Source: G963664585 sp963664585 (GTDB lineage Bacteria > Bacillota > Clostridia > Oscillospirales > Ruminococcaceae). From it: a stretch of 64,000 nucleotides of DNA. Positions 26,061 to 35,344 of this stretch are shown piece by piece; position 1 is the stretch's first letter, and the number at the start of each line of letters is the position of its first letter. The notes beneath the pieces were generated by a model that was not told the origin of the DNA, searched no databases, and worked only from the letters and a program-made list of their open reading frames with translations. The stretch covers positions 31,127 to 95,126 of the forward strand of contig CAXXEO010000012.1 in assembly GCA_963664585.2 (NCBI GenBank), read 5' to 3'. A program made the position numbers and the translations under genes.

Positions 26061-26100
26061 AAACACCCCCATGTTATCATTCTCTCCATTAGGGGTGTTT
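26061..26100 (-). promoter_or_regulatory. Hairpin enclosing the ribosome site of the yqzL-like gene
   Basis: On the minus strand AAACACCCC and GGGGTGTTT pair perfectly around a ~22-nt loop. The 3' arm (GGGGGTG) is the only Shine-Dalgarno-like sequence before the GTG at 26058, two bases after the stem. The structure would block ribosome entry unless opened. It could be an intrinsic translational control or the remnant of a terminator. Confidence 0.5.
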
Positions 26101-26135
26101 ATATTTAAGGAAATGAACGCTATATATTCCAGTAA

Positions 26136-26335
26136 TTGATCATTGACTTTATTTAAATATCTATTTTCGCCGCCGGTGGTGGTGGAAACTAAGGCAGGTT
26201 TATTGATCATTGATATTTTTTAATCTCTGTTTTCTCCGCCGGTGGCGGTGAAAACTAAGGTAGGATTATTGATCATTGACATTTTTTAATCTCTGTATCC
26301 CGAGCCAAAGACGGAAGATACAGAGATATAAAAAT
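26136..26335. repeat. Tandem ~66-bp hairpin repeat, 2.5-3 units
   Basis: Units begin with TTGATCATTGA at 26136, 26203 and 26269. Units 1 and 2 each carry a hairpin with a CCGCC-GGT-GGYGG core and an AAACTAAGGYAGGWTTA right arm. Unit 3 has the same leader but a different stem, ATCTCTGTATC/GATACAGAGAT (26289-26327). These belong to the window-wide hairpin family C and fill the gap between era's stop and the yqzL-like gene start. Confidence 0.85.
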
Positions 26336-27226
26336 TTATTTATATCCGAAATTTTTCATTAGTACTTCGTTATCACGCCAGTCTTCCTTCACCTTTACCC
26401 AGCACTTCATGTTGATTTTGACCCCTAAAAAGGCCTCTGCGTCCTCGCGTGCCTGTGTCGCTATCTTTTTAAGCATGGAGCCCTGTTTGCCGATCAGCAT
26501 CCCTTTGTGGCTTTCCTTCTCGCAAAAGATGTTGAGGTCAATATCGATGATCTCACTTCCCTCGCGCTCTGCCATTTTCTCGACAACAACTGCGGTTCCA
26601 TGGGGGATCTCTTCATACATGTTGCGAAGTATCTTCTCTCGAACGATTTCGGCAACGATGACCCTTTCAGGCTGATCGGTAAGGGCGTCATCAGGGAAGA
26701 AATGAGGCCCCTCTTCGGCAAAGCCTTCGATTTGTGTCAAAAGCTCCTCTATTCCCTCGCCTTCTTTCGCAGAGATCGGGATGATTGCCGAAAAATCGTA
26801 AAGAGAACTGAATTCCGCAATCCGTGGCAGAAGCTCTTCTCTTGTCTTAAGACAGTCAATTTTATTCAGAGCCAGAATGGCAGGAAGCTTCGTACCGGAA
26901 AAGCTTTGGGCAAGAGACCGGTCGACAGCGGATATCGGTTTCTCGCAGTCAACAACAAGCACGGCCAGATCAACGTCGGCAATCGATTCGCCGACCTGTT
27001 TGACCATAAACTTACTCAGTTTTGTACGGGGGGTGTGCATACCAGGGGTATCGATAAATACAAGTTGCACCTCGCCCTTTGTCAAAATCCCAGTGATTCT
27101 GGTGCGGGTGGTCTGGGGCTTGTCCGAAACAATAGCCACCTTCTCGCCTAAAAAGGCATTGAGAAGCGATGATTTACCGACATTGGGCCGACCCACTATA
27201 GCCACAAAGGCCGAGCGTGTACTCAA
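26336..27226 (-). CDS. era: GTPase Era
   Basis: 296 aa, the full length. G1 GRPNVGKSSLLN, switch II DTPGMHTP, G4 NKID and G5 ISAKEGEG motifs are all present, followed by the C-terminal KH RNA-binding domain ending in EAFLGVKINMKCWVKVKEDWRDN. Era binds the 3' end of 16S rRNA during 30S assembly. The start is a TTG at 27226 with AAGGAGG upstream. It follows ybeY by 20 bp; the order phoH-ybeY-era is standard. Confidence 0.97.
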   Translation of the reverse strand: MSTRSAFVAIVGRPNVGKSSLLNAFLGEKVAIVSDKPQTTRTRITGILTKGEVQLVFIDTPGMHTPRTKLSKFMVKQVGESIADVDLAVLVVDCEKPISAVDRSLAQSFSGTKLPAILALNKIDCLKTREELLPRIAEFSSLYDFSAIIPISAKEGEGIEELLTQIEGFAEEGPHFFPDDALTDQPERVIVAEIVREKILRNMYEEIPHGTAVVVEKMAEREGSEIIDIDLNIFCEKESHKGMLIGKQGSMLKKIATQAREDAEAFLGVKINMKCWVKVKEDWRDNEVLMKNFGYK

Positions 27227-27246
27227 ATGGAGATCCTCCTTAATTT

Positions 27247-27741
27247 CTAATCCTTATAGCTTACATCCCGGGAAAGACCCAGGCCATAGAGAATTGCTTC
27301 TTCTTTCTCACGCATAATGGCTGCATTCAGGCCGCCTTGCTCGTGGTCATAACCCATCAGGTGTAACATGGAATGAACGGTGAGAAAACCTGCTTCGCGT
27401 CTTAGTTCATGGCCATATATTTCCGCCTGCTCGACCGCTTTTTGCAGAGAGATAACAATGTCTCCCAGCAAAATTGCACCAGTTTCGCGGTTTCTATCGT
27501 AAACACCATTTTCGCTTAAAGGAAATGAAAGTACATCTGTTTCGATGTCCTTATGCCTGTATTCTGCATTCAGTTCACGAATCTGCTGATTATTTACAAA
27601 GCTTATGCTTACTTCAGCGGGTTCCATAATTCCTTCAGCGGTGGCTGCCGCGCTGCAACATCTTTTAATGAGTAAGCGCATTCCTGAAGGAATTTTCACC
27701 TCTCGCTGACGATTGGAAATGTCAACCTTTATACTTCCCAA
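27247..27741 (-). CDS. ybeY: Endoribonuclease / rRNA maturation factor YbeY
   Basis: 164 aa from a TTG at 27741, chosen because GGAGG lies 8 bases upstream and the protein then begins GSIKVDISNRQ as in the family; the open frame extends to 27798 into phoH. The zinc-binding HSMLHLMGYDH motif (about 128-138) is complete. YbeY takes part in 16S rRNA 3'-end maturation and ribosome quality control. It lies directly downstream of phoH and upstream of era. Confidence 0.95.
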   Translation of the reverse strand: MGSIKVDISNRQREVKIPSGMRLLIKRCCSAAATAEGIMEPAEVSISFVNNQQIRELNAEYRHKDIETDVLSFPLSENGVYDRNRETGAILLGDIVISLQKAVEQAEIYGHELRREAGFLTVHSMLHLMGYDHEQGGLNAAIMREKEEAILYGLGLSRDVSYKD

Positions 27742-27760
27742 ATAGCCTGCCTCCATCCTG

Positions 27761-28729
27761 TTATTTGCGATATTTTGAATCGTCGTAATATTTTTCATAT
27801 GCTTTAATGATATCCTGAATCAGTCTGTGCCGTACAACATCTTTTTCAGAAAAGTGAACAATAGATATATCGTCCACATGCGCCAGTACCTTAATCGCTT
27901 CAATCATTCCCGACTTTTTCGCATCTGGAAGATCAATCTGTGTAATATCCCCTGTAATGACAATCTTTGAATTTGCGCCCAGACGAGTTAAAAGCATCTT
28001 CATCTGCTCGGGTGTGGTGTTTTGCGCCTCATCCAGTATGATAAACGAGTCGTCAAGAGTGCGCCCACGCATATAGGCCAAAGGTGCAACTTCGATATTA
28101 CCGCGCTCGACACACCGTTGGTGATTTTCAGGTCCTAGCATTTCAAAAAGAGCATCATACAGAGGTCGTAGGTATGGATCAACCTTATCTTGCATGTCAC
28201 CTGGAAGAAAGCCCAACTTTTCCCCCGCTTCCACTGCCGGCCTTGTAAGGATAATCCTGTTTATGTCGTGTGAACGAAAAGCGCGAACCGCCATGGCGAC
28301 GGCAAGATAGGTTTTACCCGTTCCTGCAGGACCGACGCCGAAAACGATTGTGCTTTTTCGAATGGCGTCAATATATCTTTTTTGTCCCATTGTCTTCGCC
28401 TTGATTGGTTTACCTTTTGCAGTGATACAGATCACATCGCCTGACAGGGCGTCGATCTGCATCTCATTACCCTCTTTAACAAGTCCCAATATATAGTGAA
28501 GGCTTTGGTCCGAGATGGTCTCTCCCTTATTGATCAGAGAGAGAAGTCCCTCAATTACCTTAATTGCCTGATATACGTCTTCTGTTTCGCCTGAAACCTT
28601 GATATCGGTGCCACGCCCTATGATGGAAACGCCGTACTCATTCTCAATGAGCTTCACATTTTCATCGTAGCTTCCAAAAAGGGAAAGGGCATGCTCCATT
28701 CTATCTATATTGATGGTCTGTTCTATCAT
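27761..28729 (-). CDS. phoH: PhoH-family ATPase (YbeZ type)
   Basis: 322 aa. Walker A GPAGTGKTYLAVAMAV (about residue 125), Walker B SFIILDEAQNTTPEQMKM and the sensor TGDITQIDLP are all clear. An N-terminal KH-like segment (YGVSIIGRGTDIKVSG) is typical of the YbeZ branch. The family has ATP-dependent RNA-linked functions and partners with YbeY, its immediate neighbour here. It is 65 bp downstream of yqfD. Confidence 0.96.
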   Translation of the reverse strand: MIEQTINIDRMEHALSLFGSYDENVKLIENEYGVSIIGRGTDIKVSGETEDVYQAIKVIEGLLSLINKGETISDQSLHYILGLVKEGNEMQIDALSGDVICITAKGKPIKAKTMGQKRYIDAIRKSTIVFGVGPAGTGKTYLAVAMAVRAFRSHDINRIILTRPAVEAGEKLGFLPGDMQDKVDPYLRPLYDALFEMLGPENHQRCVERGNIEVAPLAYMRGRTLDDSFIILDEAQNTTPEQMKMLLTRLGANSKIVITGDITQIDLPDAKKSGMIEAIKVLAHVDDISIVHFSEKDVVRHRLIQDIIKAYEKYYDDSKYRK

Positions 28730-28794
28730 AAATCTACCCCTTTATGCCACATTATATTTTATTAGTATAGCATAATTCATAGGAGTGTACCAGT

Positions 28795-29979
28795 TTAGTT
28801 GATAATTATTTCATTAAGTTGTGCAATATCCATCTCCAGAACATAGTCGGCGCGAAGAAAAAAACTGTTCTCTTGCTGATACCCAATCAAATTTTTGTCA
28901 ATGATGTTCATCCCGGCAAAAGTAGTCTTTTCATTTTGTGCAAGTTCAATCAGGGCCTGCTCTTTCGCCTGCTGTTGGGTATAACTTTGTGTGTGCTCCT
29001 CCTGACATTGTCTCGTTTCTGTGTAAAGTTTGACAGGAAGATTTATCCCAATGATTGACAGTGGCTGCGACTGGGTGGACAGATCAAAAAGGCCGACAGG
29101 TTTTTTCCTTAGGCTTATTGGAATGCGTATGGAAAACAGTTCGAGATATCGATGCTTCACCGGTTCGCCCACAGGAAGCTTGGTGACGCGCTCAAGGGGC
29201 ACCGTAATACTAACGCTCTCCGGAACCCAAGCGATCACAAGGGCTCTCGCCTGTTTGACCAGCGAATTCCCGTGCTTATCCTCGGTAATGCCACTGACGA
29301 TGATCTCGCCCTTCATCACAGAATCGCCAGCCTTTAATAGAGGCTGCCCATCGTATACTTCCATACGTTTAATCTGACCCGTTCGTGCAGCAACCACATT
29401 GGCCGGTTTTTTTTCATCATCAATTTTTGCAGGAGGCGGGGTACGCTCTTGAATATTCACTACCGCGTTACTGCCCTGTATGTTGATCGCAATCCAAGAA
29501 AGCTCATCAATTGCAAGCATCATGCGTCTTTCAAGCTCCCTGGCATCCAGCGTGCGGCGATATACCCCGGGCTTAAGGCCAACCTCTTCAAGTGCTTCTA
29601 GAATTATCCCGCTTTCAAGCTTTTCGTTTCCCTTTACCTCAATGGTCCATATAAAACCGCTCATGAAAATAGGAATCATCATAAAAATCATTAGCCCCGC
29701 AAACAGCCCTGCACGCTTGCGGTAGCGTCTGATGATAAAGGGAACGCCGTGTTTCGATTGAACCCTAATTCTGACTCCTGTGGGCTTTGTAATGGGGCGC
29801 ATGCGCTTGTAGTCAGAGGCAACGGCAAAAGCTTCCCACCTGTCCCCCAGTGGTGTGAGCCCCCAGATTGGTATCCCGCCTCTGGCGCATAAGTTTATAA
29901 AGCGCTCGACAAAAGCGCCGCTCATAATAAATTTTACATAACCCCTGATGTACCGCAGGATTTTGACTATAAACATCAA
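28795..29979 (-). CDS. yqfD: Sporulation protein YqfD
   Basis: 394 aa, family length. It has an N-terminal cytoplasmic stretch, one membrane helix (about 90-110, AGLFAGLMIFMMIPIFMSGFIW) and an extracytoplasmic region with LEALEEVGLKPGVYRRTLDARELERRMM and VNIQERTPPP motifs, characteristic of YqfD. It is a sigma-E-controlled sporulation gene in Bacillus with unclear molecular function. It follows yqfC by 6 bp; yqfC-yqfD-phoH-ybeY-era is the canonical order. Confidence 0.95.
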   Translation of the reverse strand: MMFIVKILRYIRGYVKFIMSGAFVERFINLCARGGIPIWGLTPLGDRWEAFAVASDYKRMRPITKPTGVRIRVQSKHGVPFIIRRYRKRAGLFAGLMIFMMIPIFMSGFIWTIEVKGNEKLESGIILEALEEVGLKPGVYRRTLDARELERRMMLAIDELSWIAINIQGSNAVVNIQERTPPPAKIDDEKKPANVVAARTGQIKRMEVYDGQPLLKAGDSVMKGEIIVSGITEDKHGNSLVKQARALVIAWVPESVSITVPLERVTKLPVGEPVKHRYLELFSIRIPISLRKKPVGLFDLSTQSQPLSIIGINLPVKLYTETRQCQEEHTQSYTQQQAKEQALIELAQNEKTTFAGMNIIDKNLIGYQQENSFFLRADYVLEMDIAQLNEIIIN

Positions 29980-29985
29980 ATCACC

Positions 29986-30288
29986 CTATTCGGAAAATTG
30001 TACAGACGTAATATTACCTTCCACGATGGCACTGTCCAAAGTTAAACACTTGAGTTGCAGCTTGTGTCCCTGAAAGGTCACCTCAACACGTCCAGCCAGA
30101 AGCCTTACCTTGTTCTCATCATACTCCAGTATTCCTTGACAGCCGTCTATCACTGCTTCACGGCTGGACGTAAACTCGATATGTAATACGCCACCGGGCA
30201 TAGCATTCTCCGGCATCTCCAACATACGCGCCAGCATCGAGGCATTTTCTTTCCTGCCTTTTTCTTTTTGCACCCTGTGTCCTGACAT
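29986..30288 (-). CDS. yqfC: Sporulation protein YqfC (YabP/YqfC family)
   Basis: 100 aa. The YabP/YqfC core is visible in VLHIEFTSSREAVIDGCQGILEYDENKVRLLAGRVEVTFQGHKLQLKCL, ending GNITSVQFS. GGGAGGTGAG lies upstream of the ATG. It is the first gene of the yqfCD-phoH-ybeY-era run. In the minus direction upstream, CATATACAATT at about 30308-30318 resembles a sigma-E -10 element, but a properly spaced -35 was not found. Confidence 0.94.
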   Translation of the reverse strand: MSGHRVQKEKGRKENASMLARMLEMPENAMPGGVLHIEFTSSREAVIDGCQGILEYDENKVRLLAGRVEVTFQGHKLQLKCLTLDSAIVEGNITSVQFSE

Positions 30289-30490
30289 TGCCTCACCTCC
30301 CTGTCAATTGTATATGATTAAGTCGGCTTCAATAACACATCTCGTTATATCCGGGCAAGCCTACATCATATAGTTTATATTGAAATGCAATATGATATTG
30401 ACCCTCGTCAATAGAATTATCTGCTTCTGCCACTCCTTAACTCATAGATAATCAATGCAAAAGTGGTTTAAAGGCTTCCTTCACGTTATA

Positions 30491-30592
30491 TATAGTTGAT
30501 TAATTTGAAAACAAGCTTGTGATTTCTTCCCCCGCCTTCGGGGGGGAAGAAAATGACGTTTTATATATAGCCAGTTTTCAAGTTAATTTATA
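30491..30592 (+). repeat. Palindromic repeat family A, copy 4
   Basis: TATAGTTGATTAATTTG at the left end and AAGTTAATTTATAG at the right; the centre is CTTCCCCCGCC-TTC-GGGGGGGAAG, with a loop change from GAA to TTC. The right end has lost the GGC of the consensus. It lies in the divergent gap between yqfC and ylbJ. Confidence 0.93.
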
Positions 30593-30758
30593 GCTTGCAA
30601 TTTGCATGCAGGGAGGGAAAAGGGTAAGTTTGAACTATAAGTATCAGTCTATTAGTTACCTTAAGATGAGTCCGGATTCATGACCTTATAAGGCTTGTTC
30701 AAGGCTTTTGCGGGGGAAATAAGGCAAAATATTGAGTATGTGACAAGGGGTGAATAAA

Positions 30759-31859
30759 GTGGTTCGGATGCGAAACAGATTTATTGCTATATTGGTGATT
30801 TTTATTGCGGCGGGCCTTCTGACTATGGCTTCCTCGGTCAGCGCGGGGGTTATGGAAGGGTTGCGACTCTGTGCAAATGTGATCATTCCTTCGCTTTTTC
30901 CTTTTATGGTATTGTCCGGCTTTGTTGCACTTTCCGGATTAGGGCCTCTTGTCGCTTTTCCTCTGCGTCCTATCACTCGCTATCTTCTGCGCTTACCGGA
31001 TGAAGCCGCTTCTGTTTTGCTCATGAGCTTTATTGGTGGATACCCAGTCGGGGCACGCACGATGGCCACCCTTCTGTCCACCGGCAGGCTTTCTCCTCAA
31101 AGGGCATCCAGAATGCTCTGCTACTGTGTCAATGCCGGCCCATCTTTTCTGGTCGTTGCCGTGGGATGGGGCTTTTTCCGTTCCACGGATGCGGGTTGGA
31201 TACTTTTGGGAGCACAAATTCTTTCTGCTCTTATCATCGGAGCATTTCTTTCTCGTGCCGAAAAGGAAGACAGCCCTTCCCGCCCGCAGCCGCCAATGTC
31301 GCTCAACAGCGCATTTGTGCAGTCGGTGATCAACGCCTCGGCGGCACTCATCAATACCTGCGCCTTTGTGGTGCTTTTCTGCGCTCTGATTGCCCTCATC
31401 AAACGAGCGGGTATCATTAGCGCATTGGAAAACATTTACCCTCTTTCCATGCTTCCACACGGTCTTGTGGAGACAGTTCTTTCCGGTTTCCTTGAGGTGA
31501 CGTCAGGATGCAGCGCTTCTGCGACCCTTCCGGGTGATACAGCCTTTCTTCTCGTCAGCTTCTTCGTCTCTTTCGGCGGCATATCAATCATCTGCCAGGT
31601 TGCTTCGGCCCTTCATGCCACTGGAGTTGATCTCAGAGGCTTTCTCCTTTCAAGATTTATCCATGGTGCACTGACTACTGCCATCGCGTATCCCGTTTAT
31701 CGGGCGCTTTCTGCAAGCGTCAGCGTTTTTTCCCCCGCCAATGCGCCTACAGCACATGTCACCATCGAAACGGCTATTACCTCAGTAGGGATGCTTTCTA
31801 TGGCGGCCATTTTGCTATTATCTGTACCTACTTATGGGCAAAAAAAAAGAAATGCTTGA
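30759..31859 (+). CDS. ylbJ: Sporulation integral membrane protein YlbJ
   Basis: 366 aa from the GTG at 30759, chosen for AAGGGGTGA upstream; another GTG lies at 30750. There are eight or so membrane helices with YlbJ/nucleoside-recognition motifs: NVIIPSLFPFMVLSGF, SFIGGYPVGARTMATLL, YCVNAGPSFLV and, in the second half, FLEVTSGCSAS and SFFVSFGGISIICQVAS. YlbJ is a sigma-E gene needed for spore envelope or heat-resistance properties in Bacillus. It is a stand-alone gene here with a hairpin downstream. Confidence 0.93.
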   Translation: MVRMRNRFIAILVIFIAAGLLTMASSVSAGVMEGLRLCANVIIPSLFPFMVLSGFVALSGLGPLVAFPLRPITRYLLRLPDEAASVLLMSFIGGYPVGARTMATLLSTGRLSPQRASRMLCYCVNAGPSFLVVAVGWGFFRSTDAGWILLGAQILSALIIGAFLSRAEKEDSPSRPQPPMSLNSAFVQSVINASAALINTCAFVVLFCALIALIKRAGIISALENIYPLSMLPHGLVETVLSGFLEVTSGCSASATLPGDTAFLLVSFFVSFGGISIICQVASALHATGVDLRGFLLSRFIHGALTTAIAYPVYRALSASVSVFSPANAPTAHVTIETAITSVGMLSMAAILLLSVPTYGQKKRNA

Positions 31860-31860
31860 C

Positions 31861-32119
31861 TTGTCTTTTTTCTTTCTTCCTGCCCCGCAAACGGCTGGGA
31901 AAAAGAGCTCAAATTTCAGTTTATTAAAACCACAATAATGTTTCCTCGTTTTGGCAGAGATAAAAAAGTACTAGTTAAGCAAGATTTTTTAGTCGGCACA
32001 ATTTACATTGAGTCATCCTGATATTCCCTGTTCTATTTGCCATAATTATCAATTCATTTATAGCTTTTTCGACTAATTTCTGTTAGAATCAGCATATAAC
32101 GATTTCGGAGGTCGGAAGG
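31861..32119. other. ylbJ downstream hairpin and upstream region of the 72-aa gene
   Basis: Pyrimidine-rich CTTTTTTCTTTCTTCCTGCCCC and GGCTGGGAAAAAGAG form an imperfect family-C-type hairpin at 31861-31910, possibly ending ylbJ transcripts. The rest up to 32119 is AT-rich; a GGAGGTCGGAAGG ribosome site precedes the next gene. Confidence 0.5.
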
Positions 32120-32338
32120 ATGTTTAAAAAGAAGCTGTTTGGAAAAAACATTGAACCAGCCTGTGAATACTGTGAACATGGGAATCTCACAATCGATGGT
32201 GCCATGGTCTTGTGTGAAAAAAAAGGTCTTATGGAAAAAAGCTTTCATTGCCGTGCTTATCTTTATTCACCCCTTAAAAGAGAGCCGAAAAGAAGTCCTA
32301 TCCTGAAGCCCCATGATAAATCAGAATTTGAAATATAG
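32120..32338 (+). CDS. Small conserved four-cysteine protein
   Basis: 72 aa with GGAGG upstream. Cysteines occur as CEYC (residues 15-18), VLCEKKG (about 34) and HCRAY (about 46), followed by YSPLKREPKR. Proteins of this pattern are frequent in Clostridia next to cell-wall or sporulation genes; I recognise the pattern but know no function. The cysteines could hold a zinc ion. It stands between ylbJ and the large amidase gene on the same strand. Confidence 0.8.
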   Translation: MFKKKLFGKNIEPACEYCEHGNLTIDGAMVLCEKKGLMEKSFHCRAYLYSPLKREPKRSPILKPHDKSEFEI

Positions 32339-32501
32339 CTTAGGAAAACTATCTGTCTCCTCCTACTATGGCTGGCCAACAGATTGTAAAAATCCCGTAT
32401 ATTTAGAAAATTGCTTTTATTTATCTATTTATTAAACTGCTATAGGCTAGTCTGAGGCTTAGTCCCGGATTAGCCTCAATTTTATCCAAGAGGTGAACCT
32501 A

Positions 32502-35273
32502 TTGAAAAAAAATATCAGGAAATTTGTGCCTTTCCTTCTCACCTGCCTGATTGTGTGTGGATCGGCGACTGCCCCAGGACTTACCGCCATAGCTTCGTCC
32601 ACATCCTCTTCTGTAAGGGGAATCTTTGTGGACACGCTAGACAACAAGGATTTTCCCTCCCGTAGCGGTTTGTCTTCTAAAGAAATCAAAGCGGAGATTA
32701 CAGAAATCGTAGCACTGGTTCGAAAAGGCGGATATAATGCCATTTTCTTCGAAGCACGTCCGCAAGGTGATTCTCTTTATAGCTCGAGGATTTTTCCCAA
32801 AAGCGATTTTTTGACAAAGAAACAAGGCGACTTCTCGTTTATTGATCCTCTAAAGCTCCTGATCAAAGAGGCAAAGAAATCCCAGGTCGATATTTATGCG
32901 GTAATTGACCCATATTATATCGGCGACGATTTAAGTAGTTTGCACAAGTCAAACCCCGGCGCAAAAAATCCAGGGCTTGTTTTGAACATAGGTGACAGCT
33001 ACTATCTCAATCCAACGGATGCCAAGACCGCTGAGCTTAATGTTGATGATGTGAAAGCAATGGTAAAGAAATACGATTTAGCCGGTGTTCTCATTGACGG
33101 GGTCGATCTTCCTGCTCTTAAGAATCAAAGCGGATACGGGACAAGTGTTTCCAAACTGATTGGAACCCTCTCTTCTGCAATATCCAGCGCAAAAAAGGAT
33201 ACCGTTCTAGGAGTCGTTCTGTCTGGTAGCACCCAAAGCAGCGTTCTCTCTTTAGAGCTATCGGCTATCTCAAAAAGTGCCGGTTTGCTTATCCCCCGGA
33301 TCAGCGCTGCAGTCGGCTATGATGAGGACAGCTACCAAAAGATTCTGGCTGCATGGATATCTGCCGCAGGCGGCGCTGACAAGCTTTGCCCTGTAAGTTC
33401 GGCTGCAAGTATCCTCTCCCCTTCTTCTGATGGCGTTTTCATTAAGTCAAGTAATGAACTCCTATTCCAGCAGTATATCAATGAACAGACCGGTATCTCC
33501 AAGTCGGCAATCTCCGGCTACAGCTATCTTAAAACAGGCTATTTTGATCTTTTGGAGAAGCTTTCCTCATTCAGTAACCATACCGCTAGCTCCGCGCCAA
33601 AGATCAACCTTGACTATCCACGCACACTGTCAATTACGCGGCCGACTGCTGACTTAACCACTACATATTCTTCCTACTATATCATGGGCACCTCTAATCC
33701 CGATGTGCCCCTTACAATCGACGGCGAAACGATAGAGCGGACTTCTACAACAGGCCTTTTTGGTGCCTATGTAAACCTGTCAGTGGGTGAAAATACCTTT
33801 ACCTTCACGCAGGGTGCACAAAGCAAAGTTGTCTCCATCACCCGTAAGACCGGCAGCACGCCGGTGACCATTTCGACCATCACCGTTATGTCCCCCGCAA
33901 GCTCCACCTCAGTGAAGAAGGGGGGAGAACTCACCTTGACTTGTACAGCCCCTGCGGGCAGTTCGGTTAGTGCAAGTTTTCTCGGCAAGTCGGTAACACT
34001 TACCCAGCAGTCCCCTGCCAATGCGTCTGTGGCGGCCACCTTTAAGGGAAAGTTGAAAGTGCCCTCAATTTCGCCCGACGGCGAGGTTACAAATTTGGGA
34101 CCTGTCAGCTATACTCTCACCCGCAATGGAATTACCACAAGCTACACCTCCAAGGGAAATGTCTATTATGTCGGGACGAATGCCACTCTGGCAGTACAGG
34201 TTTCTGATTATATCTCTTCTGTACCTTATGACTATACGATCAATGGCGTATTTAAGGCCACCCTGCGGCAGGGTGCTTGTGATTTTGTAAAATCAGAGGT
34301 TGGAGAATACTACGAACTCGCGTCGGGCGGCTATATTATGAAATCAACAGTTCAGGTGCTTACAGGCAAGGCGGCGGTTACGAAAACGGCAAGCAGCATG
34401 ATAACCGCGCATAACGATAAAAATGAAGGCTATCTGATCAAGGGTGCGACAGGACTGACTTATACCGCATCTGAGCGGGACGACGGCATTGATATCACCC
34501 TTTACAACCTTACTGGTCTTCCAAAATCAATGCCCCTGACAAGTACTGTCTTCTCCAGCATTAGCTGCCGGGAAGAAGGTGGCAATACCATCATCAGCTT
34601 CACTACAGCCAATGGGAAACCGGTTTGGGGGTATGATATAGGTTATTCTGGTGAGGACACACAAATTTATTTTAAGAAATCCCCAGTAATCTCCAATTCG
34701 TTTGGGCGTCCCCTGGAGGGCGTGACTGTTGTGCTTGATCCTGGCCATGGCGGCACTGATCCCGGCGCACTTGGTACGGCAGGCTTAAGTGGCCCTGCAG
34801 AGAAAGATCTCAACCTTGCCACCGCCTATGTCATTAAGACACAGCTTGAACAAATGGGTGCTTCGGTGACCTTGACGAGAACGGGTGATGAAGCGGTTTC
34901 CCTTTTTGATCGAATGCTGACTGCCGACAAGGTGAGGCCAGATTTCTTCCTCTCTGTTCATCACAACAGCGTAGGCGAAAACGCAAACGCCTCAAAACCT
35001 GTCGGCATCGAAGCTTACTATCACAACTCAAACGGCAGCTTGTTCGCCAAAAAACTTACGAATGATGTTTCCACAGATATGAACAGCCTTAACCGTGGCT
35101 TCTTTGACTCCTATTATGTTGTCACTAAGACGTCCCAGGCTCCAGCTGTCCTGTTAGAACTTGGTTTTATGCCAAATCCGTTGGAGTACGAACGATTATC
35201 GAGTTCACTCGAGATGTTCCGAATTGCCTGCGGCGTATCCTCTGCCATTGTTGAGACGATACGTGGATACTAA
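32502..35273 (+). CDS. Secreted N-acetylmuramoyl-L-alanine amidase with GHL10-like N-terminal domain
   Basis: 923 aa from a TTG at 32502 (AAGAGGTGA upstream; a GTG at 32493 lies within that site). The signal peptide is VPFLLTCLIVCGSATA. The first ~350 residues look like the GHL10/DUF187 glycoside-hydrolase-like barrel (VRGIFVDTLDN, YNAIFFEARPQGDSLYSS, VDIYAVIDPYYIG). A Ser/Thr-rich beta-sandwich linker region (about 370-730) follows. The C-terminal Amidase_3 domain has its zinc and catalytic set complete: DPGHGG (about 745), EKDLNL, HHNS and LELGF. It should cut the amide bond between MurNAc and L-Ala in peptidoglycan. Its position after ylbJ suggests a sporulation or germination role, which is inference. 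Confidence 0.9.
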   Translation: MKKNIRKFVPFLLTCLIVCGSATAPGLTAIASSTSSSVRGIFVDTLDNKDFPSRSGLSSKEIKAEITEIVALVRKGGYNAIFFEARPQGDSLYSSRIFPKSDFLTKKQGDFSFIDPLKLLIKEAKKSQVDIYAVIDPYYIGDDLSSLHKSNPGAKNPGLVLNIGDSYYLNPTDAKTAELNVDDVKAMVKKYDLAGVLIDGVDLPALKNQSGYGTSVSKLIGTLSSAISSAKKDTVLGVVLSGSTQSSVLSLELSAISKSAGLLIPRISAAVGYDEDSYQKILAAWISAAGGADKLCPVSSAASILSPSSDGVFIKSSNELLFQQYINEQTGISKSAISGYSYLKTGYFDLLEKLSSFSNHTASSAPKINLDYPRTLSITRPTADLTTTYSSYYIMGTSNPDVPLTIDGETIERTSTTGLFGAYVNLSVGENTFTFTQGAQSKVVSITRKTGSTPVTISTITVMSPASSTSVKKGGELTLTCTAPAGSSVSASFLGKSVTLTQQSPANASVAATFKGKLKVPSISPDGEVTNLGPVSYTLTRNGITTSYTSKGNVYYVGTNATLAVQVSDYISSVPYDYTINGVFKATLRQGACDFVKSEVGEYYELASGGYIMKSTVQVLTGKAAVTKTASSMITAHNDKNEGYLIKGATGLTYTASERDDGIDITLYNLTGLPKSMPLTSTVFSSISCREEGGNTIISFTTANGKPVWGYDIGYSGEDTQIYFKKSPVISNSFGRPLEGVTVVLDPGHGGTDPGALGTAGLSGPAEKDLNLATAYVIKTQLEQMGASVTLTRTGDEAVSLFDRMLTADKVRPDFFLSVHHNSVGENANASKPVGIEAYYHNSNGSLFAKKLTNDVSTDMNSLNRGFFDSYYVVTKTSQAPAVLLELGFMPNPLEYERLSSSLEMFRIACGVSSAIVETIRGY

Positions 35274-35344
35274 GACAGATAAACTGATTACTCTTTCCTA
35301 TGTTAGCGAGGAAAAGAGCACACGATTAACGAGGTGGAAATTAG

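Noticed and set aside
26507..27151. 214-aa plus-strand frame inside era
   Set aside because: Antisense to Era's conserved motifs; no start signal or independent support.
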